A stretch of 37,293 nt of DNA from SXOA01 sp051004015 (lineage in GTDB: Bacteria; Planctomycetota; Planctomycetia; Pirellulales; Pirellulaceae). The notes beneath the pieces are model-generated. The model was given only the letters and a program-made list of their open reading frames with translations. It was not told the DNA's origin and made no database searches. The translations under genes were made by a program, and so were the position numbers. The stretch covers positions 1-37,293 of the forward strand of contig JBPCKT010000032.1 in the NCBI GenBank assembly GCA_051004015.1, read 5' to 3'. This document shows, one piece after another, positions 17,118-25,505 of the stretch (its first letter is position 1; every line of letters starts with the position of its first letter).

Positions 17118-17858
17118 CTAAAGAGTTCCCCCTTCCGGCCAGTTTCGCCAATGCGTGTTGGCGGCCGAGGCGGGGTGGTAGGCCTTCACATCGTTGCTAG
17201 CCAAGACTTCCGCGAGTTGCTGGAATGTTTCCGATTCGCTCGGTAGTTCGTCATTGCACAGGTCCGGGTGATGCCACTCGTCTAGGACTAGCAGTTCGGT
17301 CATTTCAGGCAGCACATGGATGCGGCGCTCTTCCATGGTGGCCAGCACCTGGCTGCGCTCGATTTCTGCCAGGTATCGGCATAGCTCAAACACCTGCACG
17401 CGCGGTGGTTGCTCGAGCTCCCCGCCAATTTTGTGATGGGCTTTGGAAGGAGGTAGTTTCACCTTTTTCTCGCGAACCACGATTTCCGTGGCATTTTGGG
17501 AAACCACTTCACCATCTTCCTGATCATGCCACGCCCCCTCCTTGATCGGGAACACTGATTCATATTCATTGTGAGGATTGTTCGCCAGATAGTTTTCGTA
17601 GGCTTGGCGGTTGACATAGTCCGCCGGCGATTTGCGCTTTGCAAGTTTGTTTGCAAAGGTATAGATCGTCGTGTGGGGTATGCCGGCCCGCGGCGAAAAG
17701 CCAAATACTTCGATTATCATGGCCCAGTCCGCCGTTGAGCGAAACAAGGAGAGGCGAGTCGCCGCGAGGTACAAGTAACCGTTATCGAGCACCGGAAACT
17801 TGAAGGACTCGCAACAATCGTCGAGGATCGACAAGATCTGGTCTGGGTCAATTCTCAT
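17118..17858 (-). CDS. Conserved hypothetical protein
   Basis: I cannot name this family. The ATG at 17858 gives 246 residues starting MRIDPDQILSILDDCCE; an upstream in-frame start at 17924 would add a Cys/Arg-rich leader that looks non-native. The protein appears soluble: no signal peptide or membrane span. It has distinctive aromatic and charged segments, including FPVLDNGYLYLAATRLSLF, VIEVFGFSPRAG, YENYLANNPHNE and a C-terminal NTHWRNWPEGG. Lower GC than its neighbours and the absence of low-complexity sequence argue for a genuine coding gene. It is divergent from the BtrH-like gene, with 158 bases between the two starts. Function unknown. Confidence 0.75.
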   Translation of the reverse strand: MRIDPDQILSILDDCCESFKFPVLDNGYLYLAATRLSLFRSTADWAMIIEVFGFSPRAGIPHTTIYTFANKLAKRKSPADYVNRQAYENYLANNPHNEYESVFPIKEGAWHDQEDGEVVSQNATEIVVREKKVKLPPSKAHHKIGGELEQPPRVQVFELCRYLAEIERSQVLATMEERRIHVLPEMTELLVLDEWHHPDLCNDELPSESETFQQLAEVLASNDVKAYHPASAANTHWRNWPEGGTL

Positions 17859-18016
17859 AGCAATATCGGGGCAAAGCTGGTCACAACCGCGGAGCAGCCG
17901 CCAGCGTAAACAAGAAGCAAACAAACATCAATTGAGGCTGCACTTCTTGCTGCGGCATCTGCGACCAGATTAATCTAGCGGTTCTACTTGCTGGCTGTGC
18001 AAACCGCCTTCATCCT

Positions 18017-19240
18017 ATGCCTACTATTCCTTACACCTGGTTTGGCGGCCGCCACGGAGAAGCCGCTTCCCTCCGCGGCCTGCTCGCTCACGCCGGGGTG
18101 AAACATCCAGCCGGCGGCGAGGCCCTCTCCGAGCCCCTTTGCTTCGGCATCGCCGGCGGCATTGGGGCAGGGTACTCGTTCTGCCCTTCCGTCATCCGCT
18201 ACGGCTGCGGCAGTGGCGTGAGCATTGTGGGCCGGCACTTTTCTTACTCGACGAGTGGCACCTGGTATCAAGGAGCCTGCGAGCGGCTCGGCCTGAAGAC
18301 TCGCATCACGGAGACGGCCGCCACGAAGAAGGCCTATCAGAATCTCGTGGACGAACTATCCGCCGGCCGCCCCGCAGCCGTCTGGTGCGCCCGGTCGATG
18401 CTCCCGTTCATGCACGATATTGAAACCTCGTGCGGCATCTGGATGCACTCTTTCGTCATTTACGGTATCAATGCCGACAAAGGTGAAGCCTACGGCAGCG
18501 ACCGGGCGCCGACGCCGCTCACCATTTCGCTCCCTGACCTCGCGGCCGCCCGCGCCGGCGTCTGTTCCCACAAGAATCGGACGCTCACCATCGACCCGCC
18601 GGCCAGACCTCTCTCTGCCGCGACCCTCAAGACGGCGATTCAGTCTGGCATTCGCGCGTGCGCCGGCGAGCTCATCCAGGGAAAGATGAAAACCTTCTCA
18701 CTCCCCGGCTTGGAGACACTGGCCAAGATGATCGCCAATGACAGCAGTAAGGACGGCTGGTTGAAGGTCTATCAAGACGGCCTCCTTTACTACGCCCTCC
18801 GCGACGCCTTCGATTCCATCGAAACCGCCGGCACCGGGGGCGGACTCTACCGCAACCTCTACGCCGACTTCCTCGCCGAAGCCGCCGCAATCTGCAAGCG
18901 CCCCTCGCTACAGACCCTCGCCGGCGACTACCGCCACCTCGCCACCGGCTGGACCGAGCTCGCACAATCCGCACTTCCCGCCAAAATCAAGCCGTTCAAA
19001 GAGACTCGCGAGCTCCTTGTCAAAAAGCGCGATCTCTTCGAGACCAAAGGGGCGAAAGCCGACAAACAAATGGCCGAAATCCGCGCCAAGCTGCGCATCC
19101 TCGGCAAGAATACCAAGGAGAACTTTCCGCTCGATGATGTCGAGTCGCGTGAATTGCTGAGCAGCATGCGCCAACGCATCATCGCTCTCCACCGGGCTGA
19201 AACGGAGCTGGCCGAGCGCCTGGCGGTAGAAGGAAAATAG
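18017..19240 (+). CDS. BtrH-like (BtrH_N / DUF4872) protein
   Basis: 407 residues. The N-terminal half resembles the butirosin biosynthesis BtrH N-terminal domain: GEAASLRGLLAHAGV, then LCFGIAGGIGAGYSF near residue 55, and later IWMHSFVIYGI. The C-terminal half resembles the DUF4872 region that often accompanies it. In butirosin synthesis, BtrH is a cysteine-dependent acyltransferase that moves an acyl group from an acyl carrier protein to an aminoglycoside. Cys42 (PLCFGIAGG) is a candidate nucleophile by analogy. No carrier protein or aminoglycoside genes lie beside it, so the substrate here is unknown. The last 90 residues are charged and likely helical or coiled. It is a cytoplasmic protein without a signal peptide. 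Confidence 0.75.
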   Translation: MPTIPYTWFGGRHGEAASLRGLLAHAGVKHPAGGEALSEPLCFGIAGGIGAGYSFCPSVIRYGCGSGVSIVGRHFSYSTSGTWYQGACERLGLKTRITETAATKKAYQNLVDELSAGRPAAVWCARSMLPFMHDIETSCGIWMHSFVIYGINADKGEAYGSDRAPTPLTISLPDLAAARAGVCSHKNRTLTIDPPARPLSAATLKTAIQSGIRACAGELIQGKMKTFSLPGLETLAKMIANDSSKDGWLKVYQDGLLYYALRDAFDSIETAGTGGGLYRNLYADFLAEAAAICKRPSLQTLAGDYRHLATGWTELAQSALPAKIKPFKETRELLVKKRDLFETKGAKADKQMAEIRAKLRILGKNTKENFPLDDVESRELLSSMRQRIIALHRAETELAERLAVEGK

Positions 19241-19385
19241 CCTTAGAACAAGTCTCTCGTTTCCCCGATTTGCGTGGAAGCGCACGCCTTTTAGGTACGG
19301 CGTCCCAGATTCCGAGCCTACTGCGGAATGACGATCCTTCCTGTCCTGCTGTGGCGTTGCCCACAAAGGGCAAAGGCACGGGCAC

Positions 19386-19422
19386 AAAGCAAAGGCCGCC
19401 CGCGAGTTACCCGGGCGGCCTT
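19386..19422 (-). terminator. Rho-independent terminator of tRNA-Ser
   Basis: On the - strand, AAGGCCGCCCG pairs perfectly with CGGGCGGCCTT across a 9-base loop (11-bp stem, arms at 19392-19402 and 19412-19422). It is followed by a T-rich TTTGCTTTG. It lies six bases beyond the mature 3' end of tRNA-Ser. Confidence 0.8.
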
Positions 19423-19428
19423 GGAAAG

Positions 19429-19510
19429 CGGAGGGCACGGGAGTCGAACCCGCAACTGGTTGCCCAGCAACTGATTTCGAATCAGCCTCCTAACCATTCG
19501 GTTACCCTCC
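19429..19510 (-). tRNA. tRNA-Ser (anticodon CGA)
   Basis: 82-nt class II tRNA on the - strand. The acceptor GGAGGGT pairs with GCCCTCC, with G as discriminator. The anticodon stem GCTGA/TCAGT closes loop TTCGAAA, giving CGA (reads UCG). The long variable arm TTGCTGGGCAACCAG and T loop TTCGACT fit serine. CCA is not encoded. A strong terminator follows. Confidence 0.95.
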
Positions 19511-19558
19511 GGGCTGCTCTATTATATATGTACCGCCACGAGGCTGATCGGACAAGCG

Positions 19559-20050
19559 CTAGTCCAGGCTCCGCGGCTGCCAGAAGTCAATGAGTGCGGC
19601 TGGGGCATTCGAGGTGACCGCGTTCCAGGAATCGATGCTCAATTGAAGGTGCGCAATGGCAGCGGTGGAGAATGCACGAGACTGGCCGGTGAGCCGCTCA
19701 AAAAGCTCTTCCAGGCTGGGGTTGTGGGCGATCAAGAGAACCGAATTGAACGACTCGGAGGTTTGGGCCAGGACTTCCAGGAGTTTGGCTGGAGGGGCCA
19801 TATACAGTTCGGATGTGATGCGGGTTTCCCCACGAACCCCGGCGGCGAAGGCCACGCATTCGGCGGTCTTGCGGGCCCGGCGGGCGGAGGAGCAGAGAAC
19901 ATAGTCGGGGACGAGCTGCTGGTCGCGGAGCAGCTCTCCCATCCGCGGGGCATCGCGCTTGCCCCGCTTGTTGAGCGGGCGGTCATGGTCGTCGAGGGAC
20001 TCGTCTTTCCAGCTCGATTTGGCGTGGCGCATTAAGAGAAGTGTCTTCAT
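19559..20050 (-). CDS. sixA: SixA-like histidine phosphatase
   Basis: Small (163 residues) histidine phosphatase superfamily protein. The phosphate-binding motif LLMRHAKSSW places the nucleophile at His9 beside Arg8. RARKTAE supplies a second arginine and AHNPSLEELF the second catalytic histidine. The length and the RHAKSSW variant are typical of SixA, which in E. coli dephosphorylates a phosphohistidine protein. The true substrate here is unknown. It lies 21 bases downstream of polyphosphate kinase and is probably the last gene of that operon. Confidence 0.88.
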   Translation of the reverse strand: MKTLLLMRHAKSSWKDESLDDHDRPLNKRGKRDAPRMGELLRDQQLVPDYVLCSSARRARKTAECVAFAAGVRGETRITSELYMAPPAKLLEVLAQTSESFNSVLLIAHNPSLEELFERLTGQSRAFSTAAIAHLQLSIDSWNAVTSNAPAALIDFWQPRSLD

Positions 20051-20071
20051 GGGTGCGGATTCTCGGTCTGG

Positions 20072-22180
20072 TTATCTGGTTTCTTTTTCGGGGGCTCGAT
20101 GCGGCTCGAAGACGGTCTGCTGGGATTGCTCGGCGGACTTCACCCGGCGGACAGCGTCCTCATAAAGCAACTCTTGGCCGCGGCGGCGTTTCTTGCGGGA
20201 CTTCTCCCGCTTCCATACGCCGTCCTCTCGCAATTCGCGGGCTTTCACGTTGTCGTCGAAGTACGTTTCCAAGTTGCTGATGAGCCGCGAACGGCTCGAC
20301 GGGTCTTCGATGGGAACAAGCAGCTCGATGCGGCGGTCGATGTTCCGCGGCATCCAGTCGGCACTGGAGATGAACACCAGGTCGTCACCGCCATGGTAGA
20401 ACCGCAAAATGCGAGCGTGCTCCAGGTAGCGGTCCAGGATGCTGACGACGGTGATGTTCTCGCTGAGGTCCTTCACCCCCGGTCGTAGGCAGCAGATGCC
20501 CCGCACGTTGAGGCGCACCCGCACTCCGGCCTGGCTGGCGGCATAGAGGGCGTTAATGAGTTCGGAATCGACGAGCGAGTTGATTTTGACGTCGATAAAG
20601 GCCTTCTGACCTTGCTGCTTCCGCTGGGTTTCGCCATCAATCAACTCGAGCAGGCGGCTCCGCAGGCCAGTGGGAGCCGCTTCAATTTTGCGGTATCGCT
20701 GCGGCTGCGAGTAGCCCGTAATCGCGTTGAAGAAGGCGACGGCGTCGGCGCCCAGCTCCTCGTTGCTGGTCAGAAAGCTGGCATCGCTGTAGAGGCGGGC
20801 CGTCAGCTCGTTGTAGTTGCCGGTGCCGAAGTGGACGTACCGCTGGATGCCGTGCGGCTCGCGGCGAACGATGATGCAGAGCTTGGCGTGCGTCTTGAGC
20901 CCCTTGATGCCATAAATGACCTGCACACCGGCTTCTTCCAGATCGCGAGCCCACTGGATATTGCGGGCCTCGTCGAAGCGGGCCTTCAGCTCCACAATGA
21001 CCGTGACGTATTTGCCGTTCTGGGCCGCCTTCGCCAGCGCGGCCACGATCGGGCTGGCCCGACTGGTGCGGTAAAGGATCTGCTTGATCGCCAACACGTC
21101 CGGATCGGTCGCGGCCTGTTCGATCAGCCGCAGCACCGGCTCAAAGCTTTGGTAAGGGTGATAGAGCAGCAAATCCTGGCGAGCAAGAATGCCGAACATA
21201 CTGACGCCTGGCTCCGCTTCGGGCGAAGGCTGAGGCGGCCAGGGCTCGTACTTGAGCGCGTCAAAGCCGGGGCGGTCCGTGAGCGGCATGAACACAGCGA
21301 GCTCGAGCGGGCCTGGCACTTCGTAAATATCCTGGTCGTCCACCTCCAGCGCCTTCTGGAGGAAGATCAGCAGCTCTTTGGCGATGGGCGTTCCGACTTC
21401 CAGCCGCACGCAGTCGCCATGTTTCCTGGCGGAGAGAATTCCTCTCATTCCCGCGAGCAGGTCGGGGGCCAGGTCGTCCCGCAACGTGAAGTCGGCATTG
21501 CGCGTGATGCGAAAGGGAGCATGCGCCACGATCTCTTCGCCGGGAAAGAAGCGGTCCAGAAATAGGCCAATGACGTCTTCCAGCAAGATGTAGCCATAGC
21601 CGCGGTCCGAACCGACCGTGAGCAGACGAGAAAGCGTGCGGCCCAGCGGAATGATGGCAAACCGCGGGTCGCTCGAGTCCCTGGCCGGCTTGAGCTGCAC
21701 GGCCACACTGAGGGACAAATTGGGAAGCAGCGGAAAATTCTCCGGCGCGGCAACTGCCAGCGGCGCGAGCGTGGAAAAAACCTCGCTTTCAAAGACCTGC
21801 TCCACGGACTTCCGCTGCCGCTCGCTAAGCTCCTTGGCAGCCAACCGCTTGATTCCGGCCTCAGCCAAAAGCGGCTCAAGCTCCTTGGCGAAGCACAGGT
21901 ACTGCTCGACAACCATCTGCCGCACGCGGGCAGTGACGGCGATGAGCTGCTCCGTCGGCGTCATGGCGGAAGGGTCGGGGCTGGTCAGCCCCTGCTCGAT
22001 GAGCACCCGTAGGCCGCCGACGCGGACCATGAAGAACTCGTCCAGATTCGAGCCGGAAATAGCCAGAAACTTGAGCCGTTCCAGGCCGGGAATGGATTCG
22101 TCGCGAGCCTCGTTGAGAACTCGCTGGTTGAATTCCAGCCAGCTCAGCTCGCGATTGAAGAAGCGGGGGATGTCGGACAT
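20072..22180 (-). CDS. ppk1: Polyphosphate kinase 1
   Basis: Reversible polymerisation of the ATP gamma-phosphate into inorganic polyphosphate, usually membrane-associated. 702 residues, family-typical. The N-terminal domain FFNRELSWLEFNQRVLNEA and SGSNLDEFFMVRVG are diagnostic. The autophosphorylated histidine is His450 in YVHFGTGNYN; the second active-site histidine is His596 in RFYHGGDDLVFISSADWM. These match His435 and His592 of the E. coli enzyme. The last 50 residues are rich in Lys/Arg/Glu. It is in the same orientation as Ppx upstream (90-base gap holding two palindromes) and SixA downstream. Confidence 0.96.
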   Translation of the reverse strand: MSDIPRFFNRELSWLEFNQRVLNEARDESIPGLERLKFLAISGSNLDEFFMVRVGGLRVLIEQGLTSPDPSAMTPTEQLIAVTARVRQMVVEQYLCFAKELEPLLAEAGIKRLAAKELSERQRKSVEQVFESEVFSTLAPLAVAAPENFPLLPNLSLSVAVQLKPARDSSDPRFAIIPLGRTLSRLLTVGSDRGYGYILLEDVIGLFLDRFFPGEEIVAHAPFRITRNADFTLRDDLAPDLLAGMRGILSARKHGDCVRLEVGTPIAKELLIFLQKALEVDDQDIYEVPGPLELAVFMPLTDRPGFDALKYEPWPPQPSPEAEPGVSMFGILARQDLLLYHPYQSFEPVLRLIEQAATDPDVLAIKQILYRTSRASPIVAALAKAAQNGKYVTVIVELKARFDEARNIQWARDLEEAGVQVIYGIKGLKTHAKLCIIVRREPHGIQRYVHFGTGNYNELTARLYSDASFLTSNEELGADAVAFFNAITGYSQPQRYRKIEAAPTGLRSRLLELIDGETQRKQQGQKAFIDVKINSLVDSELINALYAASQAGVRVRLNVRGICCLRPGVKDLSENITVVSILDRYLEHARILRFYHGGDDLVFISSADWMPRNIDRRIELLVPIEDPSSRSRLISNLETYFDDNVKARELREDGVWKREKSRKKRRRGQELLYEDAVRRVKSAEQSQQTVFEPHRAPEKETR

Positions 22181-22181
22181 A

Positions 22182-22273
22182 TAGTAGCCCGCACACTCCG
22201 TGTGCGGGAATTAGATTTTGAGTACGAGTAGTATATTCAAGGCAGGCCAGCACACGGAGTGTGCTGGCTACTA
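22182..22273. repeat. Inverted pair of CTCCG-loop palindromes between ppx and ppk1
   Basis: Hairpin one is CCCGCACA-CTCCG-TGTGCGGG (22188-22208). Hairpin two is CCAGCACA-CGGAG-TGTGCTGG (22247-22267), the same unit in the opposite orientation. Each is flanked by TAGTAGCC on its outer side. The units differ by a C-G to A-T swap that preserves pairing. The TAG of the outer flank is the Ppx stop codon. Confidence 0.75.
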
Positions 22274-23854
22274 TTTCGCCATTCGTAGAAGCACCGACAT
22301 TCCATACGTCTCTTCAAACAGCGAGCCGTTCTGCTTGAGCGATAGTTGCTCCAGCGAGAGATCCTCGACCATCGGCACGGAAATGACGAGGCGCGAGTCC
22401 TCGCGGGAGCAAATCACCTCGTGGATTCGCTGGCTGCGAGATTCATCGAGGGCAATCGCAATCCGCAGGATAGCGGACATCTTGGAGACCGCCACCCGCT
22501 CGTCGCGCTCCAGCGTGGCATACCCTTCGTGCGTGGCCTGGGGGGACGCGCGGCGGTGATAGCGGGCGACAAGCGAAGCCAATAGCAAGTCTTTCTTTCC
22601 CAGGCCGAACAGCTCACTGTTGCGGATGAGATACATCGAATGCTTGTGGTAGCTGCGGTTACTGACAAACAGGCCGACCTCGTGCAACAGCGCCGCCACG
22701 TACAGCAGGACTTCGTTTCGCCGCGGCAGTTGATGCTCGTCCCGGAGCTGCTGAAAGAGCTTGGTGCAGAGCTCGGCCACATGGACGGCGTGGTGCTCGT
22801 CAAACTGAAAACGGTTTCCCAAGTCGATGGCCGAGCGGATGATTTGATGGCTGAATTCCTTAGACCAGGCGGCTCCGGCGGACATCTCGCTCAGCAGGCC
22901 GTCCCGCAGATTGACGTTGGTTACCAGGATTTCCGACCGCTTCAGCTCTTTGGCGAGCAGCACGTACGCCAGCAGCGCCGGACCCAGCGTTTCCGCCTCC
23001 GGAAAACTGATGCGGTACTTCCGCACCAGGCGGTCCTCCGACAGGTTGAGCGTCTTGTTGGTGAAGTCCTCGAGCTGTTTCACGGAGAGCCGGGCCAGGC
23101 GCTTGCCGTCCCACTCCGGCTGGAGCTGCTTGAGGGCGAAGCGAACATCGCCACCCATCGCAATCATCTCCGTGGGGCCATCCTGACTGACGTGCTCGGC
23201 CACTTCTTCCACGGTGCGGTGGATGTGCGTCTCCATCAAGTTGCGCACCTTGAGAGCCGGAGCGCGGAAAGCTTCCAAGGTTTCCCGCAAGCGAAGCGAG
23301 CCCAGCCGATAGGTATGGGCGTAGACAACGTCCCCCCCTTTGACGACCAGCAGTTCCGTGCTGCCGCCGCCAATTTCCGTCACCACCGCGCGGGCTGCCG
23401 CGAGCGCGGGATCCGACGCCAGAAACGGCTGGATGCCCAGGAACGTGATCCGGTTCACTTCGGCCTCGTCCAGCGGCTCGACCTGAAAACCGGTGGCGAT
23501 GTAGATGCGGTCGACAAACGCCAACCGATTCGACGCTTCGCGGACCGCGCTCGTGGCCACGCAGCGAATCTGGTCCGGCTGCTCGATCTGATATTCCCTG
23601 AGCATCCGGCGATAACTCTTGAGCACCCGCACGCAGTCTTCAATCGTGCTCTTGGTGATGCTGCCGCGGGTGAACGTATCTTTGCCGAGGTTGACGGCTT
23701 GCGAGAGGGCCTCGAGCGTCCGTACGCCACCGTCGCTTTGAATCTCCGCGATGGCCATGCGGATGCTGGAAGTGCCAATATCGATCACGGCGACCTGGCG
23801 GGCCGCTCGAGGCGGAGGAGGCGAAGTCGGGGCCGTTTCCAGCGGAGGGGACAT
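22271..23854 (-). CDS. ppx: Ppx/GppA family exopolyphosphatase
   Basis: Hydrolyses terminal phosphate from polyphosphate and/or pppGpp. The actin-like ATPase fold shows phosphate-1 VAVIDIGTSSIRMAIAE and phosphate-2 EIGGGSTELLVVKGG, with ATSAVREASNR between them. The C-terminal half is HD-like helical (YVAALLHEVGLFVSNRSYHKHS), as in long Ppx proteins. The ATG at 23854 (527 residues) begins one base after the ROK kinase stop; an in-frame GTG at 23869 would overlap it by 14 bases. Position beside ppk1 supports polyphosphate as substrate. The TAG stop lies inside a palindromic repeat. Confidence 0.92.
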   Translation of the reverse strand: MSPPLETAPTSPPPPRAARQVAVIDIGTSSIRMAIAEIQSDGGVRTLEALSQAVNLGKDTFTRGSITKSTIEDCVRVLKSYRRMLREYQIEQPDQIRCVATSAVREASNRLAFVDRIYIATGFQVEPLDEAEVNRITFLGIQPFLASDPALAAARAVVTEIGGGSTELLVVKGGDVVYAHTYRLGSLRLRETLEAFRAPALKVRNLMETHIHRTVEEVAEHVSQDGPTEMIAMGGDVRFALKQLQPEWDGKRLARLSVKQLEDFTNKTLNLSEDRLVRKYRISFPEAETLGPALLAYVLLAKELKRSEILVTNVNLRDGLLSEMSAGAAWSKEFSHQIIRSAIDLGNRFQFDEHHAVHVAELCTKLFQQLRDEHQLPRRNEVLLYVAALLHEVGLFVSNRSYHKHSMYLIRNSELFGLGKKDLLLASLVARYHRRASPQATHEGYATLERDERVAVSKMSAILRIAIALDESRSQRIHEVICSREDSRLVISVPMVEDLSLEQLSLKQNGSLFEETYGMSVLLRMAK

Positions 23855-23855
23855 G

Positions 23856-24851
23856 CTACTTGGCTGCACTCTCTAAAGCCTGGCTTTTCTCGGCCCAGGC
23901 GGCCGCGCCGCGAACCACGGCTTCGTCAGCCAGGCGGGCGGCGACGACTTTGAACGACTTGGCCATCGGCGGAGCCGCTCGATTCTTGGCGGCTTCCTCC
24001 ACGTGGCTCACAAAAAGATCTGGCATCGCCTCGACGAGTCCGCCGCCGAGCACGACGATGTCAGGCGCGAGCAGATTAGCGACATCGCCGACGACACTGC
24101 CGATCAACCGGGCCGCGCGAATGACGATCTGCTCCACCACCTTGTCTCCGTCCTTGATGGCCTGAGCCAAAACACTGCTGCGGATCGCGGCCACGTCCGT
24201 GCCGGCGACTTTGAACAGATGGGGAGCTTCCCCCCGAAACGCCGCCGCCGCCGCCGCGGAGGCGATCGCCAGCCGGCTCGCTTCCGTCTCCAGGCAGCCG
24301 GTCCGCCCGCAGCCACAGAGTAGTCCACCCGGAGAGACCTGCATGTGGCCGATTTCAAAGCAGCTCATCGTCTTGCCGCGGATGATCTCCCCCTGATAAA
24401 CGCAGCCGCCGCCGATGCCCGTCCCCGGGAAGACACCCACGAGGCAGCGGGCGTTCTTTCCGGAGCCGAAGCGATATTCGCCATACACCCCGGCATCCAC
24501 GTCGTTGAGGATCACGGTCGGCGCGCCGAACGCCTCCTCCAGGATCGACTTTACATGCACGTTCTTCCAACTCAGATTGGCGGTGTCGAGAATGACGCCT
24601 CGATCCAGATCCATGTTTCCAGGGCAGCCGATGCCGATGCCGGCGATGTCGCTATCCTCGAGCTTGGCCTCTTCGAGGGCATCGCGGATGGTCTCGATAA
24701 TCCGCTCCATCCCAACTTTCGCCCCTTCCAACCCCTTCGTCTTGCGGCGCTTGCGGCCGAGGGTGCGGAACTCCTCATTGAAGACGGCGGACATCATCTT
24801 GGTGCCGCCGAGATCGAAGCCGACCCAGTGCTTTTTCCGGGGTGAAGTCAT
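23856..24851 (-). CDS. ROK family sugar kinase (glucokinase-like)
   Basis: 331 residues. ATP-binding DLGGTKMMSAVF is at the N-terminus. The ROK zinc signature is EIGHM followed by CGCGRTGCLE, and the second phosphate segment is GVFPGTGIGGGCVYQG. NDVDAGVYGEY carries the catalytic aspartate. Glucokinase activity (glucose to glucose-6-phosphate) is the usual role of this type; sugar specificity cannot be read here. Polyphosphate glucokinases are also ROK proteins but usually lack this cysteine zinc motif. I therefore infer ATP use despite the neighbouring polyphosphate genes. It is tightly packed with ppx. Confidence 0.88.
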   Translation of the reverse strand: MTSPRKKHWVGFDLGGTKMMSAVFNEEFRTLGRKRRKTKGLEGAKVGMERIIETIRDALEEAKLEDSDIAGIGIGCPGNMDLDRGVILDTANLSWKNVHVKSILEEAFGAPTVILNDVDAGVYGEYRFGSGKNARCLVGVFPGTGIGGGCVYQGEIIRGKTMSCFEIGHMQVSPGGLLCGCGRTGCLETEASRLAIASAAAAAAFRGEAPHLFKVAGTDVAAIRSSVLAQAIKDGDKVVEQIVIRAARLIGSVVGDVANLLAPDIVVLGGGLVEAMPDLFVSHVEEAAKNRAAPPMAKSFKVVAARLADEAVVRGAAAWAEKSQALESAAK

Positions 24852-24929
24852 GCGGGGATTTTAGCACAATCGAGTATTGGCGGAACCGACCTGAAAGGGA
24901 CGTGAAGATTGCGTGAAATTGGCTCCTTT

Positions 24930-25457
24930 TCAGGAATCGGGAAGCGGTGGCAGCGTCGCGGCCACAGGGGCGTTGCTTGTGTTCATGTACTGGCCTCCGT
25001 GGGTGGCGACGTGCTCAGCGATGTTGATGAGCGAGTCTAGAGTGAGCCCAAAGGGAGCAGCATTACTTCCTCCCAACGAAACCTTGACACTTCGCAGCAG
25101 CTCCGCGCTACGGCTGGCATGACGGGCCACTCCCTCTGGCCGCCCTTCCCGCGATTTCACTCCCGCAGCGGCCAGCTTGATGAGCCCCTTGAGGTAATCC
25201 GCTGCCGATCGTTTCCGTCCGCAGGCGTGCCAGACCTGCTCCCATGTCTCGTGGGCCTCCCAGTAATAGCCGTGATTGAAGAGCTGGATGCCCCAGAGAT
25301 ACGTGGCGTGCCGCAGTGCGTTCTCCGGCGTCAGTGGATCGCATTTTTCGGGGACGTGGCCGAAGCTATGCCCCAGCGGGTCGCTCTGTGGATGTGGATA
25401 CTTGCCTGGCACATAGGAATACGCTGGAAAACGCCGGTCGGGAAGTGGCAGAGACAT
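24930..25457 (-). CDS. DUF309 family protein
   Basis: The ATG at 25457 gives 175 residues. The DUF309 core is clear: FNHGYYWEAHETWEQVWHAC near residue 60, followed by LKGLIKLAAAGVKSREG and ARHASRSAELL. It is a small all-helical domain of unknown biochemical role. The first 45 residues are Pro-rich. The frame continues open upstream to 26333, but that stretch is antisense to the SDR gene and is not coding. Starts of this gene and the SDR are 48 bases apart on opposite strands. It is 78 bases upstream of the ROK kinase and could lead that operon. Confidence 0.85.
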   Translation of the reverse strand: MSLPLPDRRFPAYSYVPGKYPHPQSDPLGHSFGHVPEKCDPLTPENALRHATYLWGIQLFNHGYYWEAHETWEQVWHACGRKRSAADYLKGLIKLAAAGVKSREGRPEGVARHASRSAELLRSVKVSLGGSNAAPFGLTLDSLINIAEHVATHGGQYMNTSNAPVAATLPPLPDS

Positions 25458-25505
25458 TCCCGCCACGTTACCATACTCGCGGTCCCATTTTCCTGGAGAT
25501 GAGTC

